Shown here: piece after piece, positions 1-5,758 of the stretch
Numbering within the stretch: the first letter of the stretch is position 1
How the letters are laid out: each line of letters starts with the position of its first letter
From: Chloroflexota bacterium
GTDB taxonomy: Bacteria > Chloroflexota > Dehalococcoidia > SZUA-161 > SpSt-899
NCBI GenBank assembly: GCA_018657655.1
Contig: JABHWQ010000261.1
Location: 1 to 6,177 of the forward strand
Direction: 5' to 3'
DNA length: 6,177 nt
Translations under genes and position numbers: made by a program
Notes under the pieces: model-generated
Databases searched by the model: none
What the model was told of the DNA's origin: nothing
What the model saw: the letters and a program-made list of their open reading frames with translations, nothing else

Positions 1-162
1 ATGGGATGCGGTGTGGGGAATATCTGCCCGGCGCCAAATATACCTATCGACGATTGGGGACTAGATGATCCAAAAGGGCAATCGATTGAAAAAGTCAGGG
101 CGATACGCGATGATATCAAGATGAGAGTAATCGATTTGCTCAAAGAACTTGAAAGCGAGTAA
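1..162 (+). CDS. arsC: Arsenate reductase ArsC (LMW phosphatase fold), C-terminal fragment
   Basis: The frame is open from base 1 to a TAA at 160-162 and gives 53 residues. The ATG at base 1 is almost certainly internal, because the peptide matches only the last third of thioredoxin-coupled arsenate reductases of the low-molecular-weight tyrosine phosphatase fold, which are about 130-140 residues long. Visible hallmarks are MGCGVGNICP, carrying the two resolving cysteines (C3 and C9 here), then DWGLDDPKGQ and the helix VRAIRDDIKMRV. The family reduces arsenate to arsenite in the cytoplasm, using a nucleophilic Cys in an N-terminal P-loop that lies outside this window. The next gene follows after 17 bases with its own ribosome site, so the two are probably co-transcribed. 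A related phosphatase-fold protein of other function is possible, since the P-loop cannot be seen. Confidence 0.8.
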   Translation: MGCGVGNICPAPNIPIDDWGLDDPKGQSIEKVRAIRDDIKMRVIDLLKELESE

Positions 163-179
163 CACCCGGAGGATTTAAA

Positions 180-707
180 ATGGAAGAAGCGGAAAAAGCA
201 TTAGAGATACTGCGAAGCGCTATGAAGATGGAAAAAGATGGTCGTGAATTCTATCTTAAGTCTGCCGAGAACAGCCAATCGGATATAGCCAGAAACTTGT
301 TTGAAGTTTTGGCCAAAGAAGAAATAGTCCATCAAGAAGTTATTGGTGAGATTTACGAAGCACTCAAATCCGGCAACCAATGGCCTGATGTCAAAATAAC
401 TCCGGTTCACGATAAAAACGCCGAAAACATCTTTTCCGCCGCCCTTAAAGACCCACAACAGCAAACAGCAGCCACCGATGATCTGGAAGCCGTGGGAATC
501 GCGTTAAAAATGGAGGAACGAGCTTATAGACTTTATAGCGATCGTGCCAAAGAGTCCACGTATCCTGCAGAGGAGAATTTCTACAAAGCTCTGGCGATTG
601 AAGAGCAATCACACATAATGAGCCTGCGCGATACCGAAGAATATCTAACCGATACGGAAGGCTGGTTCATGAAAAAACAGCACATAACTTTGGATGGAGA
701 TAGTTGA
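180..707 (+). CDS. Ferritin-like / rubrerythrin-type di-iron protein
   Basis: This 175-residue protein is predicted to be soluble and all-helical. It contains two similar halves. ALKMEERAYRLYSDRA (about 108-123) repeats the pattern of SAMKMEKDGREFYLKSAE (about 13-30). ALAIEEQSHIMSL (137-149) repeats VLAKEEIVHQEVI (43-55). Likely di-iron ligands are E18, E48 and H51 (ExxH) in the first half and E112, E142 and H145 (ExxH) in the second, the arrangement of the rubrerythrin/ferritin-like four-helix bundle. No C-terminal rubredoxin domain (CxxC pairs) is present, so it is not a full rubrerythrin; peroxide reduction or iron handling are the usual suggestions for such proteins. The start is well supported: GGAGG at 168-172 lies 7 bases before the ATG. 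It sits 17 bases after arsC and 7 bases before the next likely start, which points to one operon. The exact substrate is unknown. Confidence 0.85.
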   Translation: MEEAEKALEILRSAMKMEKDGREFYLKSAENSQSDIARNLFEVLAKEEIVHQEVIGEIYEALKSGNQWPDVKITPVHDKNAENIFSAALKDPQQQTAATDDLEAVGIALKMEERAYRLYSDRAKESTYPAEENFYKALAIEEQSHIMSLRDTEEYLTDTEGWFMKKQHITLDGDS

Positions 708-714
708 AGAAGAT

Positions 715-1458
715 ATGAATAGGAATATAAGCTGGTTGGTTTTTCTGGGAGTATCCCTGCTGGCAGCATCGGTTGCAGTATACTACGTTCATTACCTGAT
801 ATTTGATGATGCCCATCACATTTTTATTTATATGGTGGGTGATATTGCCTTCGTCTTCATTGAGGTCTTAATGGTTACCCTCATAATTCATAGGGTCCTC
901 ACCGAACGAGAAAAGCACGAGCGAATGGAAAAAATGAACATGGTCATCGGGGCATTCTTTAGCGAGATTGGAACCACCCTGCTCACCTATTTTTCCGATT
1001 TTGATCCCAAGCTGGAAACCATCAGGAAAGACCTTATTGTTAAAGATAACTGGTCCGAAAAAGAATTTGCCCAGGTAAGCCAACGTCTCAGAAAACATGA
1101 TTACATGGTTGAGGCAAGCGGGATCGAACTCAATGAGCTTGCCTCGTTTCTGGTAGGCAAAAGGCAGTTCCTGCTGGGGCTGATGCAGAATCCTACTCTC
1201 CTGGAACATGAGTCTTTTACCGGTCTGTTGCAGCCGGTTTTCCACTTGACCGAGGAATTAGCCGCAAGGGGAAACGTTTGCCAGATAACCGATCCGGATT
1301 GCAAACATCTCAACAACGATATAAGACGCGTTTACGAACTACTTGTACATCAGTGGCTTGAATATATGCAACATCTGAAATCCAACTATCCCTATTTCTT
1401 CAACTATGGCATGAGAACAAATCCATTTGACCAAACAGCTTCTCCGTTTGTCAAATGA
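715..1458 (+). CDS. Conserved two-TM membrane protein of unknown function
   Basis: I prefer the ATG at 715 (247 residues). The alternative ATG at 694 would overlap the ferritin-like gene by 14 bases and has no ribosome site, whereas 715 is preceded by GAAGAAG and a more distant GGAGA. Using 715, two hydrophobic segments (about 6-30 and 36-60) form a hairpin anchor, with the acidic/His-rich turn FDDAHH between them. A charged, mostly helical cytoplasmic domain follows, starting REKHERMEKMNMVIGAFFSE. The C-terminus carries HLKSNYPYFFNYGMRTNPF (about 220-238), a tail I recall from conserved hypothetical proteins of anaerobes. There is no recognisable catalytic motif; cysteines occur only at 189 and 196. 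It closes the arsC/ferritin run. The link could be metal or oxidative stress, but that is context only. Confidence 0.75.
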   Translation: MNRNISWLVFLGVSLLAASVAVYYVHYLIFDDAHHIFIYMVGDIAFVFIEVLMVTLIIHRVLTEREKHERMEKMNMVIGAFFSEIGTTLLTYFSDFDPKLETIRKDLIVKDNWSEKEFAQVSQRLRKHDYMVEASGIELNELASFLVGKRQFLLGLMQNPTLLEHESFTGLLQPVFHLTEELAARGNVCQITDPDCKHLNNDIRRVYELLVHQWLEYMQHLKSNYPYFFNYGMRTNPFDQTASPFVK

Positions 1459-1564
1459 TGCCAAGCATCGAATACTAGACACAAACGAGTCGTCAGACAA
1501 ACTGGCTTATTGTTGGCGACCAGTTACCCTTGAACAGCTATTGCTATGATAGCTTTCAATCAGT

Positions 1565-1673
1565 TTAAGGAAGCTCTGAATAAGTGGTGACTTCGGGGGT
1601 CTGGGGGGTGTCCCCCAGATATAAAAGTCCCCCAAGACTGGGGGATACAGGGGGTTGATCAGAGGTTCCTTAA
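1565..1673. mobile_element. MITE-like non-autonomous element with hairpin core
   Basis: The ends are imperfect inverted repeats. The left end reads TTAAGGAAGCTCTGA and the right end, read backwards, TTAAGGAACCTCTGA: 14 of 15 bases match. TTAA at 1565-1568 and 1670-1673 could be either a target duplication or the tips of the repeats. The core holds two perfect GC-rich hairpins: TCTGGGGG/CCCCCAGA (1600-1607 with 1612-1619, loop 4) and TCCCCCA/TGGGGGA (1628-1634 with 1639-1645, loop 4). No transposase or open frame is present. The structure fits a short non-autonomous transposon mobilised in trans; I believe the ends resemble IS5-type elements, but I cannot confirm this. Its right edge lies 14 bases before the NifS-like ATG. 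No other copy was seen in the window. Alternatively it is a dispersed palindromic repeat with no link to transposition. Confidence 0.55.
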
Positions 1674-1687
1674 GTCAGAGTGACTTG

Positions 1688-2806
1688 ATGAAAAAGATAT
1701 ATCTGGACTTCAATGCCAGCACTCCAATCGCCCCCGAAGTTTTGGAAGCCATGGAGCCGTTCCTGAGAGATCACTATGGCAATCCCTCAAGCCGGCATTG
1801 GGCAGGCATACCTGCCAAACAAGCTATCGAGCACGCAAGAGAGCAAGTTGCTGGCCTGCTCGGCTGCTTCCCCGACGAATTAGTCTTTACCAGTGGTGGT
1901 ACGGAATCAAATAATCATGCTATCAAGGGAGCTTTTTTCGCATTAAAGCATCGTGGAAACCATATCATCACAACCCAGATCGAGCATCCGGCTATCATCA
2001 AGCCATGTCAATTCTTAGAAAAACTTGACGCAAATATAACATACATTCCGGTTGATCAACATGGAAAAGTAGACCCAGAGAGCATTCGCAACGCAATCAC
2101 CAGTAAGACGATCCTGATTTCGGTTATGCATGCTAATAATGAAGTAGGGACTATACAGGATATTGGCCAGATTTCTCATATCGCTCGAGAACAGGAGATA
2201 CTATTCCACACGGATGCAGCCCAATCTATTGGCAAAATTCCGACACTGGTTTCAGACCTGGGAGTTGATTTGCTATCAGTAGCCGGACATAAGATTTACG
2301 CACCGAAAGGGATTGGGGTATTATACATCCGACGAGGTGTCAACCTTGAAATCTTTATGCACGGTGCTGGACATGAGGCTGGCCGTCGCGCTGGAACAGA
2401 GAATGTACCATATATCGTTGGTCTCGGTGCTGCTTGTGAGCTTGCTCGATCATGGGTTGGGACCACGCAAATCAAAGATATTAGGGATCAGTTCTGGCAG
2501 TTGCTGCAAGAAGAATTCGGCGAACGTGTTGTCCTCAATGGACATCTCACCAAACGCCTGCCAAATACACTCAACGTTTCTTTCGTCGGGATGTTCGGTG
2601 CAGAAATATTATCTCAAATGGAAAATGTAGCAGCAACCACCGGCTCGGCCTGTCACGAAGGAACTGTCGAATTTTCCCCGGTCCTCAAAGCCATGGGAGT
2701 TCCAGCAAAAACGGGTATGGGAGCCATTCGTTTCAGTCTAGGCAGAACAACTACGATAACTGAAATCGAATGGATGGTCAATCGATTAAAAAATATCGTC
2801 TCCTAA
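1688..2806 (+). CDS. Cysteine desulfurase / selenocysteine lyase-like PLP enzyme
   Basis: The 372-residue protein is a class V aminotransferase-fold enzyme of the NifS/IscS group, which removes S (or Se) from cysteine (or selenocysteine) through a persulfide. It opens MKKIYLDFNASTPI; TSGGTESNN (68-76) contacts PLP phosphate, H100 (IEHPA) stacks on the PLP ring, HANNEVG lies at 148-154, and D176 and Q179 (HTDAAQS) contact the cofactor. K202 in AGHK is the Schiff-base lysine and RRAGTEN lies at 233-239. The catalytic Cys is C322 in TTGSACHEG, followed by SPVLKAMGV. The loop form SACHEG...SPVL recalls selenocysteine lyases as well as type I desulfurases, so the substrate is uncertain. I chose the ATG at 1688 because the upstream TTG at 1655 lies inside the MITE-like element and adds residues absent from the family start. 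No clear Shine-Dalgarno precedes it. No IscU or SufU scaffold gene is adjacent. Confidence 0.88.
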   Translation: MKKIYLDFNASTPIAPEVLEAMEPFLRDHYGNPSSRHWAGIPAKQAIEHAREQVAGLLGCFPDELVFTSGGTESNNHAIKGAFFALKHRGNHIITTQIEHPAIIKPCQFLEKLDANITYIPVDQHGKVDPESIRNAITSKTILISVMHANNEVGTIQDIGQISHIAREQEILFHTDAAQSIGKIPTLVSDLGVDLLSVAGHKIYAPKGIGVLYIRRGVNLEIFMHGAGHEAGRRAGTENVPYIVGLGAACELARSWVGTTQIKDIRDQFWQLLQEEFGERVVLNGHLTKRLPNTLNVSFVGMFGAEILSQMENVAATTGSACHEGTVEFSPVLKAMGVPAKTGMGAIRFSLGRTTTITEIEWMVNRLKNIVS

Positions 2807-2902
2807 TTTTCGAATTGTCATTCCCCCTTAAAATTCAACCTTGATGCTCCGAAGATGTCGCTATTCACCTGCAAAGCGCTTAATTAGGTCTTATCTCTCG
2901 TA

Positions 2903-2932
2903 TTGCCATAACCGTTCTTAATATATTAGAAT
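2903..2932 (+). promoter_or_regulatory. Candidate sigma-70 promoter of the Crp/Fnr gene
   Basis: TTGCCA (2903-2908) and TAGAAT (2927-2932) are separated by 18 bases and match the -35 and -10 consensus at 5 of 6 positions each. The ATG of the regulator follows 24 bases after the -10 box, with AAGG at 2948-2951 as ribosome site. No TGTGA/TCACA operator is visible in the 2807-2956 gap, so autoregulation is not evident. Confidence 0.45.
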
Positions 2933-2956
2933 ACTCCCAAAGCTAGTAAGGTTTTA

Positions 2957-3631
2957 ATGACATTGACTGTACCAGTTGAGTTTTTGCAAGCATCCCCCTA
3001 TTTCGCCGACATGAACGTTTCGGAGCTTGATTCAGTTGCCGGACTGTTCTTTGAAAAGAAAATAGACAAAGGCGATACCATAGTATGGGAAGGAAACCCC
3101 GGAGAAGCCCTGTATTTTGTTGCCTCTGGGGCAGTCAAATGCTTTAAAACATCTGAGGAAGGTAAAGAACAAATACTGCAAATCGTATTGCCGGGAAACT
3201 CTTTTAATGACGTAGCTGTTTTTGATGGTGGTCCCAGTCCAACAAGTGCCGAGGCGATGAGCCTGGTTGGCTTGTACGGAATCACAAAACGAGATATGGA
3301 AAAGGTAATTACCGATCACCCATGGTTACTTCACAATATAGTACAGGTGCTATCTGCAAAGGTAAGACATCTTTTGGATTTGGTGGAAGACCTTTCCTTC
3401 CGTCATGTTATCAGTAGAATTGCCAGAATACTCTTGGAGTACGCTGATGGTGCAGGCCCCAAACCCAAACTCACGCAACAAGAGATGGCCGCTCTGGCTG
3501 GAACTGCACGAGAGGTAGTCGGGCGATCATTGAAAACCATGCAAGAAGACGGCTTGGTCAGGATGGAAAGGAATCGATTGGTTATTTCAAATAAAGATGA
3601 GCTAGTTCGGTTGGTCAACTCTCATCCCTGA
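2957..3631 (+). CDS. Crp/Fnr-family transcriptional regulator
   Basis: The protein has 224 residues, the usual Crp/Fnr length. An N-terminal cyclic-nucleotide-binding-type beta-roll (about 15-110) includes GDTIVWEGNPGEALYFVASG; a long dimer helix spans about 112-145, and a winged helix follows (172-212). The recognition helix reads TAREVVGR: R185, E186 and R190 match the base-contacting Arg-Glu-Arg of E. coli CRP (R180, E181, R185), predicting TGTGA half-sites. The ligand pocket has FNDVAVFDGGPSP where CRP has the phosphate-binding cassette, and the CRP arginine position is a proline, so cAMP is unlikely. There is only one cysteine (C62) and no N-terminal Cys cluster, so it is not an FNR-type oxygen sensor. 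The true signal (redox, heme or small molecule) is unknown. It probably controls the neighbouring iron-sulfur and radical-enzyme genes (see operators). Confidence 0.88.
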   Translation: MTLTVPVEFLQASPYFADMNVSELDSVAGLFFEKKIDKGDTIVWEGNPGEALYFVASGAVKCFKTSEEGKEQILQIVLPGNSFNDVAVFDGGPSPTSAEAMSLVGLYGITKRDMEKVITDHPWLLHNIVQVLSAKVRHLLDLVEDLSFRHVISRIARILLEYADGAGPKPKLTQQEMAALAGTAREVVGRSLKTMQEDGLVRMERNRLVISNKDELVRLVNSHP

Positions 3632-3639
3632 TATGATAA

Positions 3640-3655
3640 TGCGACATAAGTCACA
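3640..3655. promoter_or_regulatory. CRP/FNR-type operator upstream of the 4Fe-4S ferredoxin
   Basis: TGCGACATAAGTCACA fits TGTGA-N6-TCACA with a single mismatch (C for T in the left half). It lies between the regulator gene and the ferredoxin gene. Candidate -10 boxes TAATAT (3677-3682) and TATGAT (3680-3685) place its centre at about -41.5 or -44.5, suitable for class II activation. The half-site sequence is inferred to be read by the adjacent regulator. Confidence 0.5.
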
Positions 3656-3676
3656 GACCTTGCTAAGGTATCAAGT

Positions 3677-3685
3677 TAATATGAT
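3677..3685 (+). promoter_or_regulatory. Candidate -10 region of the 4Fe-4S ferredoxin gene
   Basis: Overlapping TAATAT (3677-3682) and TATGAT (3680-3685) can serve as -10 boxes. The only -35-like word, TTGCTA at 3660-3665, is too close (11-14 bases), which suits a promoter that needs an activator bound at 3640-3655. The predicted transcript would start near 3689-3692, leaving a very short leader. Confidence 0.3.
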
Positions 3686-3691
3686 AAAGGT

Positions 3692-3907
3692 ATGGGAATA
3701 GACATGCTGGAAATGCCTTGGGTAGATTTCGAGAAGTGTACGGGATGCGGCACCTGCGTTGCAGCATGTCACTGCGGAGCCATTGTAATCGTTGAAAGTA
3801 AGGCCATTATAATTCAGACTTTGAAGTGTGGTTGGTGTACCGTTTGTGAAGCGGTCTGCCCAGAAGGTGCACTTTTATGCGAATTTGAGATAGTTATAGA
3901 AAACTAG
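3692..3907 (+). CDS. 2x[4Fe-4S] bacterial-type ferredoxin
   Basis: This small protein (71 residues) carries two cluster motifs, C16-x2-C19-x2-C22-x3-C26 and C46-x2-C49-x2-C52-x3-C56-P. It should be a cytoplasmic low-potential electron carrier. In the first motif the residue after the last Cys is His, followed by another Cys (ACHCGA), instead of the usual Pro; C28 and C63 are extra cysteines. Start choice is uncertain. The ATG at 3692 has AAAGG only one base upstream; ATG 3704 (after GGGA at 3694-3697) or ATG 3713 would give 67 or 64 residues and keep all cysteines. It follows the Crp/Fnr gene by 60 bases, but an operator and its own -10 box lie between, so it may be separately controlled. Its partner could be a radical SAM or glycyl-radical-activating enzyme, which is inference from context. 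Confidence 0.85.
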   Translation: MGIDMLEMPWVDFEKCTGCGTCVAACHCGAIVIVESKAIIIQTLKCGWCTVCEAVCPEGALLCEFEIVIEN

Positions 3908-3935
3908 AAACCAATTATCAATTGGATCATATCTT

Positions 3936-3960
3936 AAAAGCGACCGAAGAGGTCGCTTTT
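3936..3960. terminator. Bidirectional intrinsic terminator between convergent ferredoxin genes
   Basis: AAAAGCGACC (3936-3945) pairs perfectly with GGTCGCTTTT (3951-3960) around the 5-base loop GAAGA. The outer A:T run supplies a U-tract on either strand, so the hairpin can stop both the rightward 4Fe-4S ferredoxin transcript and the leftward 2Fe-2S ferredoxin transcript. A second small inverted repeat, CCAATT-ATC-AATTGG, lies just before it at 3911-3925. Confidence 0.85.
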
Positions 3961-3992
3961 CTTTCGGCAGAGCATCAATGGGGACACAACCG

Positions 3993-4295
3993 TCAATTCA
4001 TTGCATCAAGAACATCCTGGACTTTTTGCACTATCCCGGTCACATCATTAGTGGATACTTCAGAGAACCATATCTTTTGTGGGTATATGATGACATTAGG
4101 CCCACGGCCACAGAGCCCAAAACAACCCGATTGAGAGACTCTAACTTCTTTTTTCCATCCTCTGTTGCTGACCTCTTTTTTTAGAGCATCCAGAATAGCG
4201 GGACTGTTCCCATCAGCACACGATCTTTTTTCACCATGACGATCATTCGTGCAAACAAAAACATGGCAAATATACGGCGATTCTTTTTGTTCCAT
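3993..4295 (-). CDS. Thioredoxin-fold [2Fe-2S] ferredoxin
   Basis: The 100-residue protein matches the thioredoxin-like [2Fe-2S] ferredoxins (Shethna type; also the fold of the NuoE cluster domain). Probable cluster ligands are C15 and C26 (C-x10-C, in FVCTNDRHGEKRSC), then C58 and C62 (C-x3-C, in SGCFGLCGRGPNVIIYP). The GP-V-hydrophobic-YP strand after the last Cys is typical. C10 is extra. The start is supported by GAGGGG on the minus strand, about 7 bases before the ATG. It lies 65 bases downstream of the end of the radical SAM gene on the same strand and no terminator separates them, so the two are probably one operon, with the ferredoxin a likely electron donor or acceptor for that enzyme. 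The partner assignment is inference. Confidence 0.88.
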   Translation of the reverse strand: MEQKESPYICHVFVCTNDRHGEKRSCADGNSPAILDALKKEVSNRGWKKEVRVSQSGCFGLCGRGPNVIIYPQKIWFSEVSTNDVTGIVQKVQDVLDAMN

Positions 4296-4360
4296 ATTAT
4301 TAATCCCCTCATTAAGATATGACTAAGAAACAAATCTTATACATTGATAGCGTACAAATA

Positions 4361-4657
4361 TCAAGGCGTAACATCGGTGAACTGGGCATAGTATGCCGCC
4401 TGATCATACATCTCTTGAAGAGAGATATTGTTCTTCTCCAGGTCCCGCATAATCTCGGGAATATACTCCTGAACAATTCCAATATGAAGTCTCATCATCT
4501 GGCAATATTGCCTTAATCTTTCACTCGTACCGGTGAGCGCTTGTACCGGGCATCGTCCTCCACAATAAGGATGCACGCCACAGTTATAACAACCCAGCCC
4601 GTCTTTGTAATCGATTAACGATCTTAGGCAGGTGTACTCACATGAGGTATGCCTGTA
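4361..4657 (-). pseudogene. C-terminal SPASM segment of the radical SAM gene, shifted out of frame
   Basis: This frame has no convincing start of its own. It is open from just after a TGA at 4658-4660 to a TGA at 4361-4363. The Cys pattern is that of the second half of a SPASM domain: GCYNCGVHPYCGGRCP (C-x2-C-x5-C-x3-C), then RLRQYCQMMRLH with the last Cys. These are ligands for auxiliary [4Fe-4S] clusters whose first Cys residues (C292, C310) lie in the upstream frame. Joining the frames with one added base gives 422 residues, a normal size for SAM/SPASM enzymes. The GTG at 4574-4576 could in principle initiate a 71-residue protein, but that would split the Cys motif. The two open pieces overlap at 4624-4657, so the lesion must lie in or very near 4627-4657. 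It could be a recent mutation or a sequence error. Confidence 0.75.
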
Positions 4658-5628
4658 TCATCGATGGTGCCAACGGCATACTCAGGAGGCAAATCGGCAC
4701 AAGAATGAATCTTCCCGCCCATGATATCGAAATTACGCGCTAACTCTACCGCACAAGCGGATGTTTCCCGTTCGTTTCCGGTCAGCAGGTAAAGGATCAA
4801 TTCATTCAAGTGTATGATCGGCAATATCCTTCCCCCGGCCAGCCATACAACATATACATCCATGATACGCCGAAGGTCCCTCTCATAACGCACAGCAAAA
4901 TTTTGCAGCGACCTAAACGGGCTTTCCGTTTCTACCCAATGCCAGAAAAAGAGATCCGCACAATCACTGTTGTAAAGAGAAAGAAACTCGGAAAAGCAAT
5001 CCAAAAGTGACTGCTCTTCACGGATAGTTGACCACATCAATACCTGACCAGTCTGATTTTGACTAAGCTTATGGAGATTCTGTTGAATGCTATCCAGATC
5101 AGTTCCCGGCCGAATCGAATTATGCTGCTCCTTGGCACCATCTATGGAAACTGACCAAAGCCATATTTTAGGTATCAACTCGGGATGCTTGTCTATCACA
5201 TCGCCTAGAAGCTGGCCATTGGTGTAAACCATATATTTAAACTCGCTTGAATTCCCACTGGCAGACAGTATCGACATTATCTCTAGAATTTTTTCTGGAA
5301 GAAGAAGCGGTTCACCACCATAAAATGACACTACAATTTCTTTCTCATCGAGCCCCTCTGTGAGATTCAAAATCGCTGTGGCATCTCTCTGGGGATTGGT
5401 ATCGTTATCCTTCGATAGCCATTCGTTGTCGCTATTACGAAAAGTGATATTCGAATTAACGCAACCGACGCATTTGGCATTGCATCTCCCAGTTACCGAA
5501 AGATGTATATAATAAGGTCTGCGCTCTTCAAGCGTATCACTTGCGATCAGCTGAGACGGCATAGATACGGCACTGTTTAGGCGGAGGTCACCAAAAAACG
5601 GATGGATGAAATATCGAGCAGATTCCAT
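4624..5628 (-). CDS. Radical SAM/SPASM enzyme, N-terminal part (frameshifted)
   Basis: The open frame gives 334 residues with a radical SAM core from about residue 38. C49, C53 and C56 in CNAKCVGC bind the SAM-cleaving [4Fe-4S] cluster. FYGGEPLLL (102-110) is the GGE-P motif that holds the SAM amino group, and VYTNGQL lies at 134-140. C292 (SACAVEL) and C310 (IHSCADLP) begin the auxiliary-cluster (SPASM) region. The frame stops at TAA soon after GTIDDTGIPH, while the remaining SPASM cysteines continue in the -1 frame. AAGG lies 7 bases before the ATG on the minus strand. Such enzymes mature peptides or proteins (sulfatase, quinohemoprotein, RiPP); no precursor peptide or sulfatase is visible here. 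It is not the usual glycyl radical activase type, which lacks SPASM. It is transcribed with the 2Fe-2S ferredoxin and divergently from the glycyl radical enzyme. Confidence 0.82.
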   Translation of the reverse strand: MESARYFIHPFFGDLRLNSAVSMPSQLIASDTLEERRPYYIHLSVTGRCNAKCVGCVNSNITFRNSDNEWLSKDNDTNPQRDATAILNLTEGLDEKEIVVSFYGGEPLLLPEKILEIMSILSASGNSSEFKYMVYTNGQLLGDVIDKHPELIPKIWLWSVSIDGAKEQHNSIRPGTDLDSIQQNLHKLSQNQTGQVLMWSTIREEQSLLDCFSEFLSLYNSDCADLFFWHWVETESPFRSLQNFAVRYERDLRRIMDVYVVWLAGGRILPIIHLNELILYLLTGNERETSACAVELARNFDIMGGKIHSCADLPPEYAVGTIDDTGIPHVSTPA

Positions 5629-5693
5629 TAGAGAACCTTGTGTTTTGCTAATATACTACAAAACCATTATTGAACAGTCAACAAGATGAGCAA

Positions 5694-5721
5694 ATTGTAC
5701 TCCATACAGTATTCTTGTCAC
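5694..5721 (-). promoter_or_regulatory. Candidate promoter of the radical SAM-ferredoxin operon
   Basis: Read on the minus strand, GTGACA (5721-5716) and TACAAT (5699-5694) are spaced by 16 bases, with 5 of 6 consensus matches each. The predicted transcript starts near 5687, leaving about 60 bases of leader. The operator at 5722-5737 is centred at about -42.5 and abuts the -35 box, so a bound activator would touch RNA polymerase here. Confidence 0.45.
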
Positions 5722-5729
5722 TGTGACAA
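5715..5729. repeat. Perfect 15-bp palindrome overlapping the operator
   Basis: TTGTCAC-T-GTGACAA is a perfect inverted repeat of 7-base arms around one base. It shares its right arm with the left half of the TGTGA-N6-TCACA operator, so the two cannot be filled at once by the same dimer in both registers. It covers the candidate -35 box of the minus-strand promoter, where a bound protein could repress. Confidence 0.5.
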
Positions 5730-5737
5730 AAATCACA
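5722..5737. promoter_or_regulatory. Consensus CRP/FNR-type operator in the divergent promoter region
   Basis: TGTGACAAAAATCACA is a perfect TGTGA-N6-TCACA site, the binding sequence of CRP and of related regulators with the same recognition helix. It lies between the divergent radical SAM and glycyl radical enzyme genes. It is centred about -41.5 from the plus-strand start and -42.5 from the minus-strand start, so one dimer could activate both as a class II factor. The Crp/Fnr gene at 2957-3631 is the natural candidate regulator; a different Crp-family protein elsewhere in the genome is possible. Confidence 0.7.
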
Positions 5738-5758
5738 TACACTAATATCGATGCAATC

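Noticed and set aside
868..1245. Long minus-strand open frame within the two-TM protein gene.
   Set aside because: It is antisense to a gene with clear membrane and operon features, has no ribosome site, and resembles no family I know.
1500..1554. Short hairpins AACTGG/CCAGTT (1500-1505 with 1520-1525) and AGCTAT/ATAGCT (1536-1541 with 1549-1554) after the arsC-ferritin-membrane gene run, as a terminator.
   Set aside because: Stems are only 6 bp, loops are long, and only three T residues follow; too weak to call.
1655..1687. TTG at 1655 as the start of the NifS-like protein.
   Set aside because: It lies inside the MITE-like element and adds residues unlike the family's MKKIYLDFNA start, which begins at ATG 1688.
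4344..4364. TTGATA-N9-TATCAA as an FNR box or terminator.
   Set aside because: FNR sites have a 4-base spacer; the arms are only 6 bp with no T-run, and it overlaps the end of the radical SAM frame.
4627..4657. Programmed -1 frameshift in the radical SAM gene.
   Set aside because: No X-XXY-YYZ heptamer or stimulatory hairpin is evident near the switch; a deletion or sequence error is simpler.
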